DNA from: Hyphomicrobiales bacterium
GTDB taxonomy: Bacteria; Pseudomonadota; Alphaproteobacteria; Rhizobiales; Rhizobiaceae
Assembly: GCA_900471925.1 (NCBI GenBank)
Contig: UCGV01000009.1
Span: 119,528 to 183,527 of the forward strand
Reading direction: 5' to 3'
DNA length: 64,000 nt
Shown here: piece after piece, positions 33,648-41,939 of the stretch
How the letters are laid out: every line of letters begins with the position of its first letter
How positions within the stretch are numbered: the first letter of the stretch is position 1
Translations under genes and position numbers: made by a program
Notes under the pieces: generated by a model
The model's database searches: none
Seen by the model: only the letters and a program-made list of their open reading frames with translations
What the model was told of the DNA's origin: nothing

Positions 33648-34349
33648 TCAGTTGCCGTAGCTGAGCGCCTTCTTGGTGTTGGAAATATCCGTCAGGCGCC
33701 GCTGGTTCTCCGCCTGTAGCGAGGAGACCGCGCCGTTCATCACACCGATCATCTCGTTCAACGTCAGGCCCGACTGGACCTGGAGCTGGCTGTTCTGATC
33801 GATCGACCCCTTGATGTCCTGGGCGCTGCCGATCTGCGATCCTGCCTGCTCGAAGGCGCTCCGTCGCGTTTCGATTGCCTGCTGTGATCCGTTGATCAGC
33901 GCTGAAACGCTGAGCACGGAGTTGACGAGCTGCTCGTAGGACTTGTCACCGGAAAAGCTGCTGTTTTCCTTGCCTGACAGACTTTTCACCAGTTGCAGGC
34001 CATTGATGAACACGGTGGCTGCCTTGGCGATATCGCCACCCATCGATCCAAAATTGGGGACACCCTCCTTGAAGATGCTATCAAAGGACGGAATGGAGGA
34101 GACGCTGAAGCCGTTGCCGATCGCAAGGTCCTTCAGGGGAGCGGCGGTGCTGCCGCGGTCGCCCGTCACCGCCTTCAGCGTATCCTGCACCGTCGTCAGG
34201 ATGTTCCTGTTGGTATCGAGGATCTTGTCCGTCGTATCCGCGGTCTGCTTGGCGACCGCGTAGTTTGTCTTGTCGATCACCGGAACGTCGGCGAGCGCGG
34301 CTGCCGGCAACAAAACCAGGATCAATGTGCTCGAGGCCTTGAATATCAT
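33648..34349 (-). CDS. virB5: VirB5 pilus-associated protein
   Basis: A 233-residue exported protein. The signal peptide is MIFKASSTLILVLLPAAALA, cleaved probably before DVPVIDKTN. The mature part is largely helical with coiled-coil character (QTADTTDKILDTNRNILTTV; LTLNEMIGVMNGAVSSLQAE), as in VirB5/TraC minor pilins that sit at the pilus tip and help adhesion. It lies 12 bases downstream of the lytic transglycosylase-like gene, with which it shares its mature N-terminal motif. Confidence 0.85.
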   Translation of the reverse strand: MIFKASSTLILVLLPAAALADVPVIDKTNYAVAKQTADTTDKILDTNRNILTTVQDTLKAVTGDRGSTAAPLKDLAIGNGFSVSSIPSFDSIFKEGVPNFGSMGGDIAKAATVFINGLQLVKSLSGKENSSFSGDKSYEQLVNSVLSVSALINGSQQAIETRRSAFEQAGSQIGSAQDIKGSIDQNSQLQVQSGLTLNEMIGVMNGAVSSLQAENQRRLTDISNTKKALSYGN

Positions 34350-34361
34350 TGCAATCCTCCA

Positions 34362-35468
34362 TCATTGCGGCTGAAGCAGCAGCCGTACATCGTTGGTATC
34401 GGGCCGCTTCTGGATGCAGCCGTTTTGCTCGTCGCTCCACACAAGGTTCTGTCGGGGGTCGCACAAGCCGGTCGTATCGCGCGGCGAGGTGTCGTTGGAC
34501 CTGCCGACGGCCGTCCGTGATGAGCCGGAAAGATTGGCTGACGACATTGCATTGCGAGAATTGACGAGGTCGGCCATCGCCGTCGTCAGCTTGATGACGT
34601 TGTTCATCATTTCCAGATTGGCGTTGCGTGCCGTCGAATTCTGGTCCCAACTGTCCTGGATCGTGCCGGTCTGCATCGCGCCCAGTTGCTGGTACCAACT
34701 CGCAACATTGCCAAGGCTGTCCGACGTCGATGCGCTGGCGCCCATGGCGTTGAGGGTCGATGACCGCATACCGGTATAGGCGGTCTCCCCACCGCCAAAA
34801 TTGAGGGGAATTCCCGACTTGTCCGAGCCACCAAAAGCGGGCAACCAGTCCTGCGTGATCGAGGCGACGTAGCCTTGCGTCTCCTTGAACGGCGGAATTC
34901 CGCCATACTTGCTGACGGCTCCCGGACCTGCGTTGTAGGCGGCGAGTGCCAGATTCAGATCACCGCCAAATTTGGGCAGTTGCTGCTGCAGATATCGCGC
35001 GCCGCCGCGCAGATTGTCTTCGATATTGTTCTCGTCAACGCCGAGACCAGCCGCAGTTGCGGGCATGAGCTGCGTCAGCCCAGTCGCACCAGCGGAGGAC
35101 TTGGCACAGGGATTGAATCGACTTTCCTGATAGATGAGAGCGAGAAAAAGGCTCTCGTCGATGCCTTCCTCCTGCGCCACGCGTCGGGCGAGCCCGGCGA
35201 TTTCCGGATTGGCCTCCGCGGACCCTAAAGGATCGTTTCTCCGGCCTGGCCGATACATCGAACACGTCACCGACGTATGGACGGTATATCGATCGTGATC
35301 CGTGTTTTCGAGACCATTGGTCGTTTTGTAACGATGATCTCTCGGGTCGAGATTGGTTTTGTCGATGGTTGGCACGTCGGCCACGGCAGGATCGGGACCA
35401 ACGCCAAGTCCGCATGCGAGAAGCATGAGCACGACCTTCGGATATCTCGGAGCGCGGCTGCTTCTCAC
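34362..35468 (-). CDS. Lytic transglycosylase with VirB5-like ends
   Basis: About 368 residues from the GTG at 35468, which overlaps the virB4 stop (GTGA); a longer frame would run inside virB4. The signal sequence ends around VGPDPAVA, and the mature start DVPTIDKTN closely matches that of VirB5 (DVPVIDKTN). Residues ~85-215 form an SLT domain with catalytic Glu in ALIYQESRFNP, then GATGLTQLMPATAAGLGV and LALAAYNAGPGAVSKYGGIP. The C-terminal part (DQNSTARNANLEMMNNVIKL) is helical and looks like the VirB5 C-terminus. It should open peptidoglycan for channel assembly. A second such enzyme is encoded at 38.5-39.4 kb. Confidence 0.82.
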   Translation of the reverse strand: MRSSRAPRYPKVVLMLLACGLGVGPDPAVADVPTIDKTNLDPRDHRYKTTNGLENTDHDRYTVHTSVTCSMYRPGRRNDPLGSAEANPEIAGLARRVAQEEGIDESLFLALIYQESRFNPCAKSSAGATGLTQLMPATAAGLGVDENNIEDNLRGGARYLQQQLPKFGGDLNLALAAYNAGPGAVSKYGGIPPFKETQGYVASITQDWLPAFGGSDKSGIPLNFGGGETAYTGMRSSTLNAMGASASTSDSLGNVASWYQQLGAMQTGTIQDSWDQNSTARNANLEMMNNVIKLTTAMADLVNSRNAMSSANLSGSSRTAVGRSNDTSPRDTTGLCDPRQNLVWSDEQNGCIQKRPDTNDVRLLLQPQ

Positions 35469-37885
35469 GGTTTCTGCTCCCAGCCGCAGAATCTCGCAAG
35501 CCAACCTGCGGGGTCGTCGCCGAATTGATCACGAAGCGCTGCGCATTCCTCGACCGTCTCCTTGCGCCCGGAGAGGACCTTGATCAGGTCGGGCATGGAA
35601 CCGAGGTCGAGCCTGGCGATGACGCTGTCATTGCCGTGCTTGATCAGGAAAGAGCGCTTTTCGGGTGGCGTATTGCGGATGAAGCCGAATTCTTTCGCCG
35701 TCAGCCCGAAACGGTTGATGTAGCTTTCCTCGTCGGCGCGAGGGTTCGGGAAATGAATATTGGTCGCCGACTGTTCGATCAGCGTATGGGCTGCCGGCGA
35801 GCGCACGATATCGGCAGCCGATTGGGTCCCAAATCCGACGATGCCGTTCAATTTGCGGATCGTCTTCATCTTGTCGACGATGAAGTCGCTGAAGATCTGA
35901 TCCCGCAGCAGGCGCCAGCCTTCGTCCATGAAGATCATGACAGGCGTGCCGTCGAAGAGCTCGTCAAGACGGTGGTAGATATACATCAGAGCCGGGGTGC
36001 GAACCTCGTCATTGTCGAGGATGCTCGTCATGTCGAAGCCGAAGACGCGGCGGTCGGAAAAGGACAGGACGTCGTGCCTTGCATTGAACAACCAAGCCTT
36101 TTCTCCGTCGATCCAGGGCCGAAGCCGAGAATTGAGATCGTTGGGATCGGCACGTGAGCGGCCGGTCAGGAGACCGGCAAGGTTGACGAGCGTTCGCTCC
36201 GCCACCGGTTCCGACATGATCCGCACGATCGCGCGCTCAAGCGTGTCTTCTTCCTCCTGATCGAAGGCATCCTCGCGATCCTTGCGCAGCATCGCCTTCA
36301 GCAGACGCAGCAGGAATTCCCGGTTTTCACCGGTGTTTTCGATCTGCAGCGGATTGAAACCGGTAGGAGTCCCGGGTGAGAGGATCTCGTAGGAGCCGTT
36401 CATTGCCCGGATGAAGATTTCCGCGCCGCGATCCTTGTCGAAGAAGATAGCGCGCGGTGAGGGTTTTACCCGGAAGGCCTGGGCCAAGAGAAAGGTGAGG
36501 GCGACGGTCTTGCCGGATCCGGTCGGCCCAGTGACGAGGAAGTGGCCGATATCGCGCCGGTGGAAGTTGAACCAATAGGGCGTCTGGCTCGTCGTTTCGA
36601 GGATGGTGATCGGGCTTCCCCAATGCACGCCGTCCCGTTGTCCGGCCGCGAAATTGTGCATCGACGAAAGGCCGGAAAAGTTGGCGCTCGAGAGCATCGC
36701 GCGTCGCGCGATATAGGCATGATTGCCAGGCAGTTGCGCCCAGAAGGCTGCTTCCAGGTTGAGATCTTCGCGCAGCCAGTTGATGTTCATGTCGGTAAGA
36801 CAGGCGCCGAGGTCGGAGACCGATTTGTTGACCCCATCGAGATCCCGCGAAAGGCAGAGGAGCGACAGATGGTGGAAGCCGAAGACGGCTTCCTGGTTCA
36901 GCAGGCTGTTCAGCGCGAAGTCAATATCGGTTTCGACATCGCTTCCCGCCTCGTCCGAAGCACCGATCTGCCGCTTCAGACGTGTGATCCGCTCCTGCGC
37001 GATCGGCTTGTCCGCGAGCGTGAAGGACTGAGTCAGGATGAATTCGTGATTGACCTGCAAGAGACCGTCCAGCATGCCTGGACCTGTGAAGGGTGGGTAT
37101 TCCTTGATCGACAGCATCGCGCCGAAGCGGTCGTCCTGCTTGACCGGTCCCTGCGCCTGCATGGTCCGCCTGGAGAAATGCAGCCGCGATGTGCCAACGA
37201 AATTCGAAAGCCCCATACGCGGCAGGCGCATCTTTCGCGGCACGCCACACGTAAGGACGGAGTTCAAAAACTCTGCCGGCTCGGAATAGGGCGACCCTTC
37301 GATCGAGCGGATGCCGAGTGACCTTGCACCGTATTTGTTCAGGTCACGGACAATATTGCCGACAAGTTCCTCGAGTTCGTTGATCGTTTCACGGCTCTGA
37401 TCAGCTTGCCCATCGCGCCCGGACGTGCGGCTGAGCAGTCGGCGCGCGCGATCACCTGCTGCCAGTGCGCCGCGCATCCCCGATCGAAGCACCGTAAGAT
37501 AAAGTTCGTTGGTAAACATGCGCCTGCCGCCAAGCGAGGCCGCATAGCGCCGATCGAGTTCGGCGCAGAACGGATCGTCGAACGCGCCGTCAATGGATGT
37601 ATCGACCTGCCGCCGGACAACGGTGGACCACAGCGAAAACCGGCTGGAACCGAGCGCCCTGATCAGCGTGTTCTGCACGACCGAGCGCATATTGATCTCG
37701 GCCTGATCTTCCGTCTGGAAAAAGAGACCATCCAGCTTGATGACGCTCATAAGCGCGCCCCCTTCAAGCTTGATGACGGTGTCGGCAACGTGACGCAGAT
37801 AGGGAATGTGCTTTGCCATGGGCCGTTCGCGGTGGCCAATCGGGCCGAAGCCGAGCTCTTCGCGGATAACGCTCAGCATGGTCAC
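35465..37885 (-). CDS. virB4: VirB4 ATPase
   Basis: An 806-residue AAA-type ATPase, the largest motor of the type IV secretion system. The N-terminal half (CagE/TrbE/VirB4 domain) has RHVADTVIKLEGGALMSVIK. Walker A GPTGSGKT is near residue 457, and Walker B VMIFMDEGWRLLRDQIFSDF near 650. The end is FCGWEQKP, which overlaps the next gene. It starts four bases inside the virB3 end (ATGA overlap). No fusion to VirB3 is seen. Confidence 0.95.
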   Translation of the reverse strand: MTMLSVIREELGFGPIGHRERPMAKHIPYLRHVADTVIKLEGGALMSVIKLDGLFFQTEDQAEINMRSVVQNTLIRALGSSRFSLWSTVVRRQVDTSIDGAFDDPFCAELDRRYAASLGGRRMFTNELYLTVLRSGMRGALAAGDRARRLLSRTSGRDGQADQSRETINELEELVGNIVRDLNKYGARSLGIRSIEGSPYSEPAEFLNSVLTCGVPRKMRLPRMGLSNFVGTSRLHFSRRTMQAQGPVKQDDRFGAMLSIKEYPPFTGPGMLDGLLQVNHEFILTQSFTLADKPIAQERITRLKRQIGASDEAGSDVETDIDFALNSLLNQEAVFGFHHLSLLCLSRDLDGVNKSVSDLGACLTDMNINWLREDLNLEAAFWAQLPGNHAYIARRAMLSSANFSGLSSMHNFAAGQRDGVHWGSPITILETTSQTPYWFNFHRRDIGHFLVTGPTGSGKTVALTFLLAQAFRVKPSPRAIFFDKDRGAEIFIRAMNGSYEILSPGTPTGFNPLQIENTGENREFLLRLLKAMLRKDREDAFDQEEEDTLERAIVRIMSEPVAERTLVNLAGLLTGRSRADPNDLNSRLRPWIDGEKAWLFNARHDVLSFSDRRVFGFDMTSILDNDEVRTPALMYIYHRLDELFDGTPVMIFMDEGWRLLRDQIFSDFIVDKMKTIRKLNGIVGFGTQSAADIVRSPAAHTLIEQSATNIHFPNPRADEESYINRFGLTAKEFGFIRNTPPEKRSFLIKHGNDSVIARLDLGSMPDLIKVLSGRKETVEECAALRDQFGDDPAGWLARFCGWEQKP

Positions 37886-38181
37886 GGTCCATAGGAATTG
37901 GCGCCCCAGAACGTCTTATTCGGCGTTCGGGGCGTCAGGCGGCTGGAGACCTGCAGCACGTCGAGCACGCGTGCATCCCAGCTACAGAGGGTGAAGAGAG
38001 CCGCATAAGCGACAGGTGCCGTAAGGAGTGCCCATAGAGCGTTGGTCACGAGCCAGGCGATGATCGTCAGGCCGATCACCAGCACGACCGCCATGTAGGG
38101 GACGCCCCAGAGCGTGGGAGAGCGGGTGAGGCCGATCACCAGCGGGGTCAAGTGAGGCTTGTCATCCGGAGCGGTCGCCAT
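37882..38181 (-). CDS. virB3: VirB3 inner membrane protein
   Basis: A 99-residue protein of typical VirB3 length. HLTPLVIGLTRSPTLWGVPY is the family start, followed by two hydrophobic segments (MAVVLVIGLTIIAWLVTNAL; LLTAPVAYAALFTLCSW). The Cys-Ser-Trp-Asp block and a short polar tail complete the family pattern. It works with VirB4 in pilus assembly. It lies three bases after virB2 and overlaps virB4 by four bases. Confidence 0.93.
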   Translation of the reverse strand: MATAPDDKPHLTPLVIGLTRSPTLWGVPYMAVVLVIGLTIIAWLVTNALWALLTAPVAYAALFTLCSWDARVLDVLQVSSRLTPRTPNKTFWGANSYGP

Positions 38182-38184
38182 CGA

Positions 38185-38523
38185 TTAGTTCCCGACCGTG
38201 GAGATCAGCTGATCGACGATGGCGGGCGCCCCGAAGACCAGTCCGATGCCGAGGACGACCGCGCCTGCTGTGAACCAGCTTAGCCGGCCAGCGAATGCAA
38301 GAAAACCGAGGCCGATGACGGCAATGATGGCAATGAGCCGACCAAAGGGCCCGGTGATGAAATCGACGACCGCCTGCACGACCGTCTGGAGGGGCGCAAA
38401 CGCCTGGTTGGTGGCTTGCGCCATGGCAAGATCAGCGGAGGCAAACTGTACGAGGGCAAGTGCGCCAAGGATGGCGATACCCCTTACCAGCCGCTTCCCG
38501 CGGGGCGATGAGACAGGTTTCAT
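38185..38523 (-). CDS. virB2: VirB2 major pilin precursor
   Basis: A 112-residue precursor starting at the ATG at 38523, which has the strong site AAAGGAGCAGATC. The much longer open frame upstream lies inside virB1 and is not real. A long signal sequence (KRLVRGIAILGALALVQFAS) ends near AMAQA, the expected cleavage site. The mature pilin of about 75-80 residues has two hydrophobic segments (FGRLIAIIAVIGLGFLAFAG; FTAGAVVLGIGLVFGAPAIV) as in TrbC/VirB2 pilins. Confidence 0.93.
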   Translation of the reverse strand: MKPVSSPRGKRLVRGIAILGALALVQFASADLAMAQATNQAFAPLQTVVQAVVDFITGPFGRLIAIIAVIGLGFLAFAGRLSWFTAGAVVLGIGLVFGAPAIVDQLISTVGN

Positions 38524-38539
38524 GATCTGCTCCTTTGCT

Positions 38540-39409
38540 TCAGAACTGCATGACGCCGCTGACGAATTTCGGTGCTCGCGCGCCGATGACGTCGGTCGTG
38601 GAGGTGTCACTGATGTCGATGGGTGATTTGCGGCCCGCCCTCGCCGTGATCGGGGCGGGAAAACCGAACTGATGGTTGATGACAGAGGAGACATAGCGGA
38701 CGGTTTCGGGATAGGCCGGCACGCCGCCACTGTCGTAGACGGCCTGCTCACCTGCATTGTAGGCGGCAGCCGCGATGATCGGGCTTTTGAACTCATCAAG
38801 GAGCCGGCGCAGATAGCGCACTCCGCCGTCGATGTTGGCGCCAGGGTCGCAAACGTCGGCAACATCAAAGCGCCGTGCCGTCTGGGGCATGAGTTGCATT
38901 GGTCCGCGAGCGCCTTTGGGGCTGTTTCGAACGCGGTCAAAGCGACTTTCCGTCCAAGTGACGGCCAAGGCAAAGTCCGGATCGACGCTATACCGGTTTG
39001 CCGCGGTGACCACCATCGTCTTGATTTCCTCGACCGACGCCGGGGAGGGGCCGCATGGCACCTGAACCGATGTGAGGACTGGCTGAACCGATTCGGGTTC
39101 CTTCTTCAAAGGAAATGTGCTGTTTGCGGTGGCTTTTGGATTATCAGATCGAGAACCGGGATTCGAACCAAAATAGGTTCTTCCTTGAGGCTGTGAGGGA
39201 ACTCGGCTGACGATACCGGAACGGTCGATCGCGAACTCCGTCGTATCAATCGAGCCCCCGGCTTTGTTTCCAGCTGTGGGGACATAAAACCGTCCAGAAT
39301 CAAAGGAGTTTGAGCCTAATGCATGTGATATTGGAGCGAAAAGGCATGCCACCGTTGCGGTGAGGTTGAGGAAATACCTGCTGGCCATCGGGCTATCCGT
39401 GCGTTGCAT
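38540..39409 (-). CDS. virB1: VirB1-like lytic transglycosylase
   Basis: A 289-residue exported enzyme and the first gene of the minus-strand operon. After a signal sequence (FLNLTATVACLFAPISHALG) and a polar linker, the SLT domain occupies residues ~125-250. It has AVTWTESRFD (catalytic Glu), GARGPMQLMPQTARRFDVAD and IIAAAAYNAGEQAVYDSGGV. It cuts glycan strands to let the pilus or channel pass the peptidoglycan. An alternative ATG lies seven codons in. The gene is 16 bases before virB2 and divergent from the nuclease-fold genes. Confidence 0.88.
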   Translation of the reverse strand: MQRTDSPMASRYFLNLTATVACLFAPISHALGSNSFDSGRFYVPTAGNKAGGSIDTTEFAIDRSGIVSRVPSQPQGRTYFGSNPGSRSDNPKATANSTFPLKKEPESVQPVLTSVQVPCGPSPASVEEIKTMVVTAANRYSVDPDFALAVTWTESRFDRVRNSPKGARGPMQLMPQTARRFDVADVCDPGANIDGGVRYLRRLLDEFKSPIIAAAAYNAGEQAVYDSGGVPAYPETVRYVSSVINHQFGFPAPITARAGRKSPIDISDTSTTDVIGARAPKFVSGVMQF

Positions 39410-39516
39410 CCGAAGGCAAACGACAGCAAATTCTATTCATTGTCAATTGCAAAATGAACTGAAATAGGTTTAGTTGTTTGCGAGTGATGGGCCAAAGCTC
39501 CGGGAGTGGAACGAAA
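39410..39516. promoter_or_regulatory. Divergent promoter/operator region of the virB operon
   Basis: This 107-base AT-rich gap separates virB1 (minus) from the nuclease-fold genes (plus). It contains TTCATT...AATGAA at 39436-39458 centred on CAATTG, an outer CTATT...AATAG pair, and a wide pair GCAAACGAC (39416-39424) with GTTGTTTGC (39473-39481). Such nested palindromes fit binding of a dimeric repressor controlling both directions; the Xre-type protein at 42.3 kb is the obvious candidate, by inference. Confidence 0.55.
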
Positions 39517-40146
39517 ATGGACCGAACGGATTTGGTTCGAAACGCTGGTGTGTGGGCCGTGGCGCTGGCGGCGCTACTGTCGGCGGTGAAAGGCGCCTTC
39601 GCAGTGAGCGCCGTCGATCCGGCCTACATCAGATCTCTTGCAGCACCCGGCAAAACGGTGCTTGTCGTTGAGTATTATGATGGTGCGAAAACCGTTGTGT
39701 CGCGAAAGGGATATGCGTCCCCGTCTGGCTTCCGCGCCGGCTCGTCGACGGACATTGTTGTCGACCGCAAAACCAACCTACACCTGTACGGCCTTGCGCC
39801 CTGCGCCGGCGACATGGTCAATCGGAGAGAGAACTATTCAGGCTCGTGCGCAGATTTTGCGCAGCAACAGCTCCAGATTTTGTTGACGTCACCGAAGGTG
39901 ATCCTTTGCCGAGCATTCGTCTCTGAGGAAAACGCGATCAACCAGGACGTCACGTGCTTTGGATATTACTATTTTCCGGGCTCGCTCGACAGCGTCGACA
40001 ATCTCGAGGAGCAACTCCTGTCAATCGGTGCCTTGCGGCTCGCGAAGAAGCCGGATGGTACCCTGATGCGTCCAGACTTGGCGGATGCTGAAAAGATCGG
40101 CCGTCAGGGGTTTGGGATGTGGGCAGATCCAAGGGTGTCCCGATGA
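39517..40146 (+). CDS. Exported staphylococcal-nuclease-fold-like protein 1 (catalytic residues absent)
   Basis: About 209 residues from the ATG at 39517, preceded by GGGAGTGGA; an upstream in-frame start at 39478 is less likely. A signal-type segment (VWAVALAALLSAVKGAFA) leads to a domain whose end, LLSIGALRLAKKPDGTLMRP then DLADAEKIGRQGFGMWADP, matches the last strand/helix part of SNase domains. The usual Arg and Glu residues of the SNase centre cannot be found. It contains five Cys and is probably periplasmic. It heads a set of three similar overlapping genes, so a structural or binding role in conjugation is more likely than catalysis. Confidence 0.6.
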   Translation: MDRTDLVRNAGVWAVALAALLSAVKGAFAVSAVDPAYIRSLAAPGKTVLVVEYYDGAKTVVSRKGYASPSGFRAGSSTDIVVDRKTNLHLYGLAPCAGDMVNRRENYSGSCADFAQQQLQILLTSPKVILCRAFVSEENAINQDVTCFGYYYFPGSLDSVDNLEEQLLSIGALRLAKKPDGTLMRPDLADAEKIGRQGFGMWADPRVSR

Positions 40147-40691
40147 AATGGGATATCGTAGCCATCGCAGTCGTCTGTTGGTTTGGCGCAAGCGTTTCTG
40201 TGGCAGCCGCTTTCATTCCGGCGGATGTCATTGTTGTCCATCCCGGCGTAACCCTGGTCTCCGGAGACACGTGGCTCGAAGATGGGAAGCGGTACCGGCT
40301 CTTCGGTGTTCAATCCTGCCTGCGCGGGACCTGGTTTACAAACGCGACGGGTCGGCGGCTCGATTGCGGCGATGCCTCAATGGCGTTCCTCGCAGCCTTT
40401 ATCAAGGATACCAATCCGCGCTGTACCCCTTTGGCGATCACGTCTGAGCTCGCCTACGTGGTCTGCTCGGCTGCGATTGGCAATCAAACGGTCGATCTTG
40501 GCACCGCCCTTGTAGGCAGCGGCTACGCGTTCGCAGCGCTCGACAATCGCGGGCTTCCCGCAAACCCAGCTTATGCGGTTGCTGAGCAGCGGGCGAGGGC
40601 GGCCAGGGCAGGGCTTTGGCAATTCGCGGATGTACCGCATCCGGCGCTGATTTTGGGCCAAGCGGGATCACAAGGGAAGGCGCGGAAATGA
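40143..40691 (+). CDS. Exported staphylococcal-nuclease-fold-like protein 2 (degenerate active site)
   Basis: About 182 residues from the ATG at 40143, which overlaps the previous stop (ATGA). A signal segment (DIVAIAVVCWFGASVSVAAA) is followed by an SNase-like domain. SGDTWLEDGKRYRLFGVQSC keeps the first Asp and the Arg of the nuclease core, but the following Asp-Thr-x-Glu is replaced by Gln-Ser-Cys-Leu. The late Arg of the active site is also missing. The end (AVAEQRARAARAGLWQF) is typical of the fold. Four to five Cys suggest disulfides. Probably periplasmic and not catalytic. Confidence 0.62.
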   Translation: MKWDIVAIAVVCWFGASVSVAAAFIPADVIVVHPGVTLVSGDTWLEDGKRYRLFGVQSCLRGTWFTNATGRRLDCGDASMAFLAAFIKDTNPRCTPLAITSELAYVVCSAAIGNQTVDLGTALVGSGYAFAALDNRGLPANPAYAVAEQRARAARAGLWQFADVPHPALILGQAGSQGKARK

Positions 40692-41368
40692 GAATAGGGC
40701 AATGCGGAGCCGTTCTGGCCATTTGGCTTGTCGCGAGCGTGACGCATGCGGCAGATCTCCTGCCCGAAGGGCAAGAGGCCTTGCATCCGACATCGGCAAT
40801 CCAAACAACCGTTACATTAACCGGTGTCGCATCGGTCATCGATGGCCGGACACTTTGGCTTCCAGATTATGGGCTTCGGGTGAAGCTTGCTGGCATCGAT
40901 ACATGCGAATTGCCGCAATGGGCCTTTGATCCGGATCGCGCCATGGCAACCGGTGACAAGCTCAAGCCAGTACCCTGCGGGGCATTTGCCAAGGCTTGGT
41001 TGAAGCGGACGATCCAAGACAGGCAGGTGGAGTGTCGTGTTCTTGCAGGGCCTGATGACCTGGCCGGACGCTGCCGGGCCGGAGGCCGGGATCTTGCGCT
41101 CGAGCTCCTCAGGGCTGGCTGGGCGAGGGTGGTCGAGAACGCGGGCTTGTCGATCGGCTACCACCTGGCTGAACGTCAGGCGAAGGCGGCGCGCTACGGG
41201 ATGTGGGGGACCTACGTCCTCGACATGGATGAGTGGCGGATGAAAGCGGTCGACAAGACCGTCAGCAGACGGCCGGTCGCCGACTACAATCTTTTGCGTG
41301 AAAGGCGCCTCGAAATCTCGCCACCCTTTGCGGATGCCAGGCGCTTGCCAAAGCGCACCGACCGCTGA
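40688..41368 (+). CDS. Exported staphylococcal-nuclease-fold-like protein 3 (most catalytic residues kept)
   Basis: About 226 residues from the ATG at 40688, overlapping the previous stop (ATGA). After a signal sequence ending THA-AD, the SNase-like domain reads ASVIDGRTLWLPDYGLRVKL and AGIDTCELPQ. That keeps the catalytic Arg, Asp, Thr and Glu positions, although the second Asp of IDGD is Arg here. DLAGRCRAGGRDLALELLRA holds the late Arg, and ERQAKAARYGMWG ends the fold. A polar tail of about 45 residues follows. It could be a periplasmic nuclease, perhaps acting on DNA during transfer, but loss of one metal-binding Asp leaves this open. Confidence 0.66.
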   Translation: MRIGQCGAVLAIWLVASVTHAADLLPEGQEALHPTSAIQTTVTLTGVASVIDGRTLWLPDYGLRVKLAGIDTCELPQWAFDPDRAMATGDKLKPVPCGAFAKAWLKRTIQDRQVECRVLAGPDDLAGRCRAGGRDLALELLRAGWARVVENAGLSIGYHLAERQAKAARYGMWGTYVLDMDEWRMKAVDKTVSRRPVADYNLLRERRLEISPPFADARRLPKRTDR

Positions 41369-41387
41369 CAAACAGCTGGGAAAGTCC

Positions 41388-41939
41388 ATGAAGCACATGT
41401 TCGTCGCTCTTCTTGCGGTGTTGATTGCGATCTGTCCACGCCATGCGTTCGCCGACGAGTGGGGATGCGAGGTGCTGCTGTGCGCGGCCTCGTCCAATCC
41501 ATCCTGGCACGGGGTCCCCGAGTGCCATCCTCCAATGGACCGATTGATCTCGGACATGAAAGAGCCCGGGTTCTCGTGGCCAACCTGCCCGGAAGGCGGG
41601 GCTGGCAAGCCTGGATATGAGGCGTTCGCCGAGTGCCCCGCCGGCTGGTCTCCAACCGCAGGCGAAGATGGTCGCGACGGCTTTGCGAACTCGGAACTGT
41701 CACGCTGCACCCGGGCTATAAGTGATTGTCGCGATGGTCGAAGTCAGTTTGGAAGGGGCGGGGAGGGCACGCGAAGCGAAGTCGGAGAAGACGGCATTAC
41801 AAGAGTTTACGACGCCGGTAGGAGATGCGGATACAGAGAATATATGGCCAGGGCGCGCCGTCAGCAGCCGTATTTTTTCGATGTTCGAGACCCGCAAACG
41901 CACGTCAGCTCCCGATTCTATTTTGATTTGGACAACTAG
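41388..41939 (+). CDS. TrbM/KikA-like exported Cys-rich protein
   Basis: About 183 residues from the ATG at 41388. A signal sequence (MKHMFVALLAVLIAICPRHA) precedes the mature start DEWGCEVLLCAASS. A Cys-rich region with HGVPECHPPMDRLIS, FSWPTCPEGG, FAECPAGW and SRCTRAISDC follows. The spacing C-x4-C then C resembles the TrbM/KikA family of conjugal transfer proteins, whose role in pilus formation is not well defined. The C-terminal part is polar and ends SSRFYFDLDN. It follows the third nuclease-fold gene by 19 bases, so it probably belongs to the same operon. Confidence 0.62.
   Translation: MKHMFVALLAVLIAICPRHAFADEWGCEVLLCAASSNPSWHGVPECHPPMDRLISDMKEPGFSWPTCPEGGAGKPGYEAFAECPAGWSPTAGEDGRDGFANSELSRCTRAISDCRDGRSQFGRGGEGTRSEVGEDGITRVYDAGRRCGYREYMARARRQQPYFFDVRDPQTHVSSRFYFDLDN

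Noticed and set aside
38524..38973. N-terminal extension of virB2 to 38973
   Set aside because: The extension lies inside virB1 in another frame. The ATG at 38523 has a strong ribosome site and gives a normal pilin precursor.
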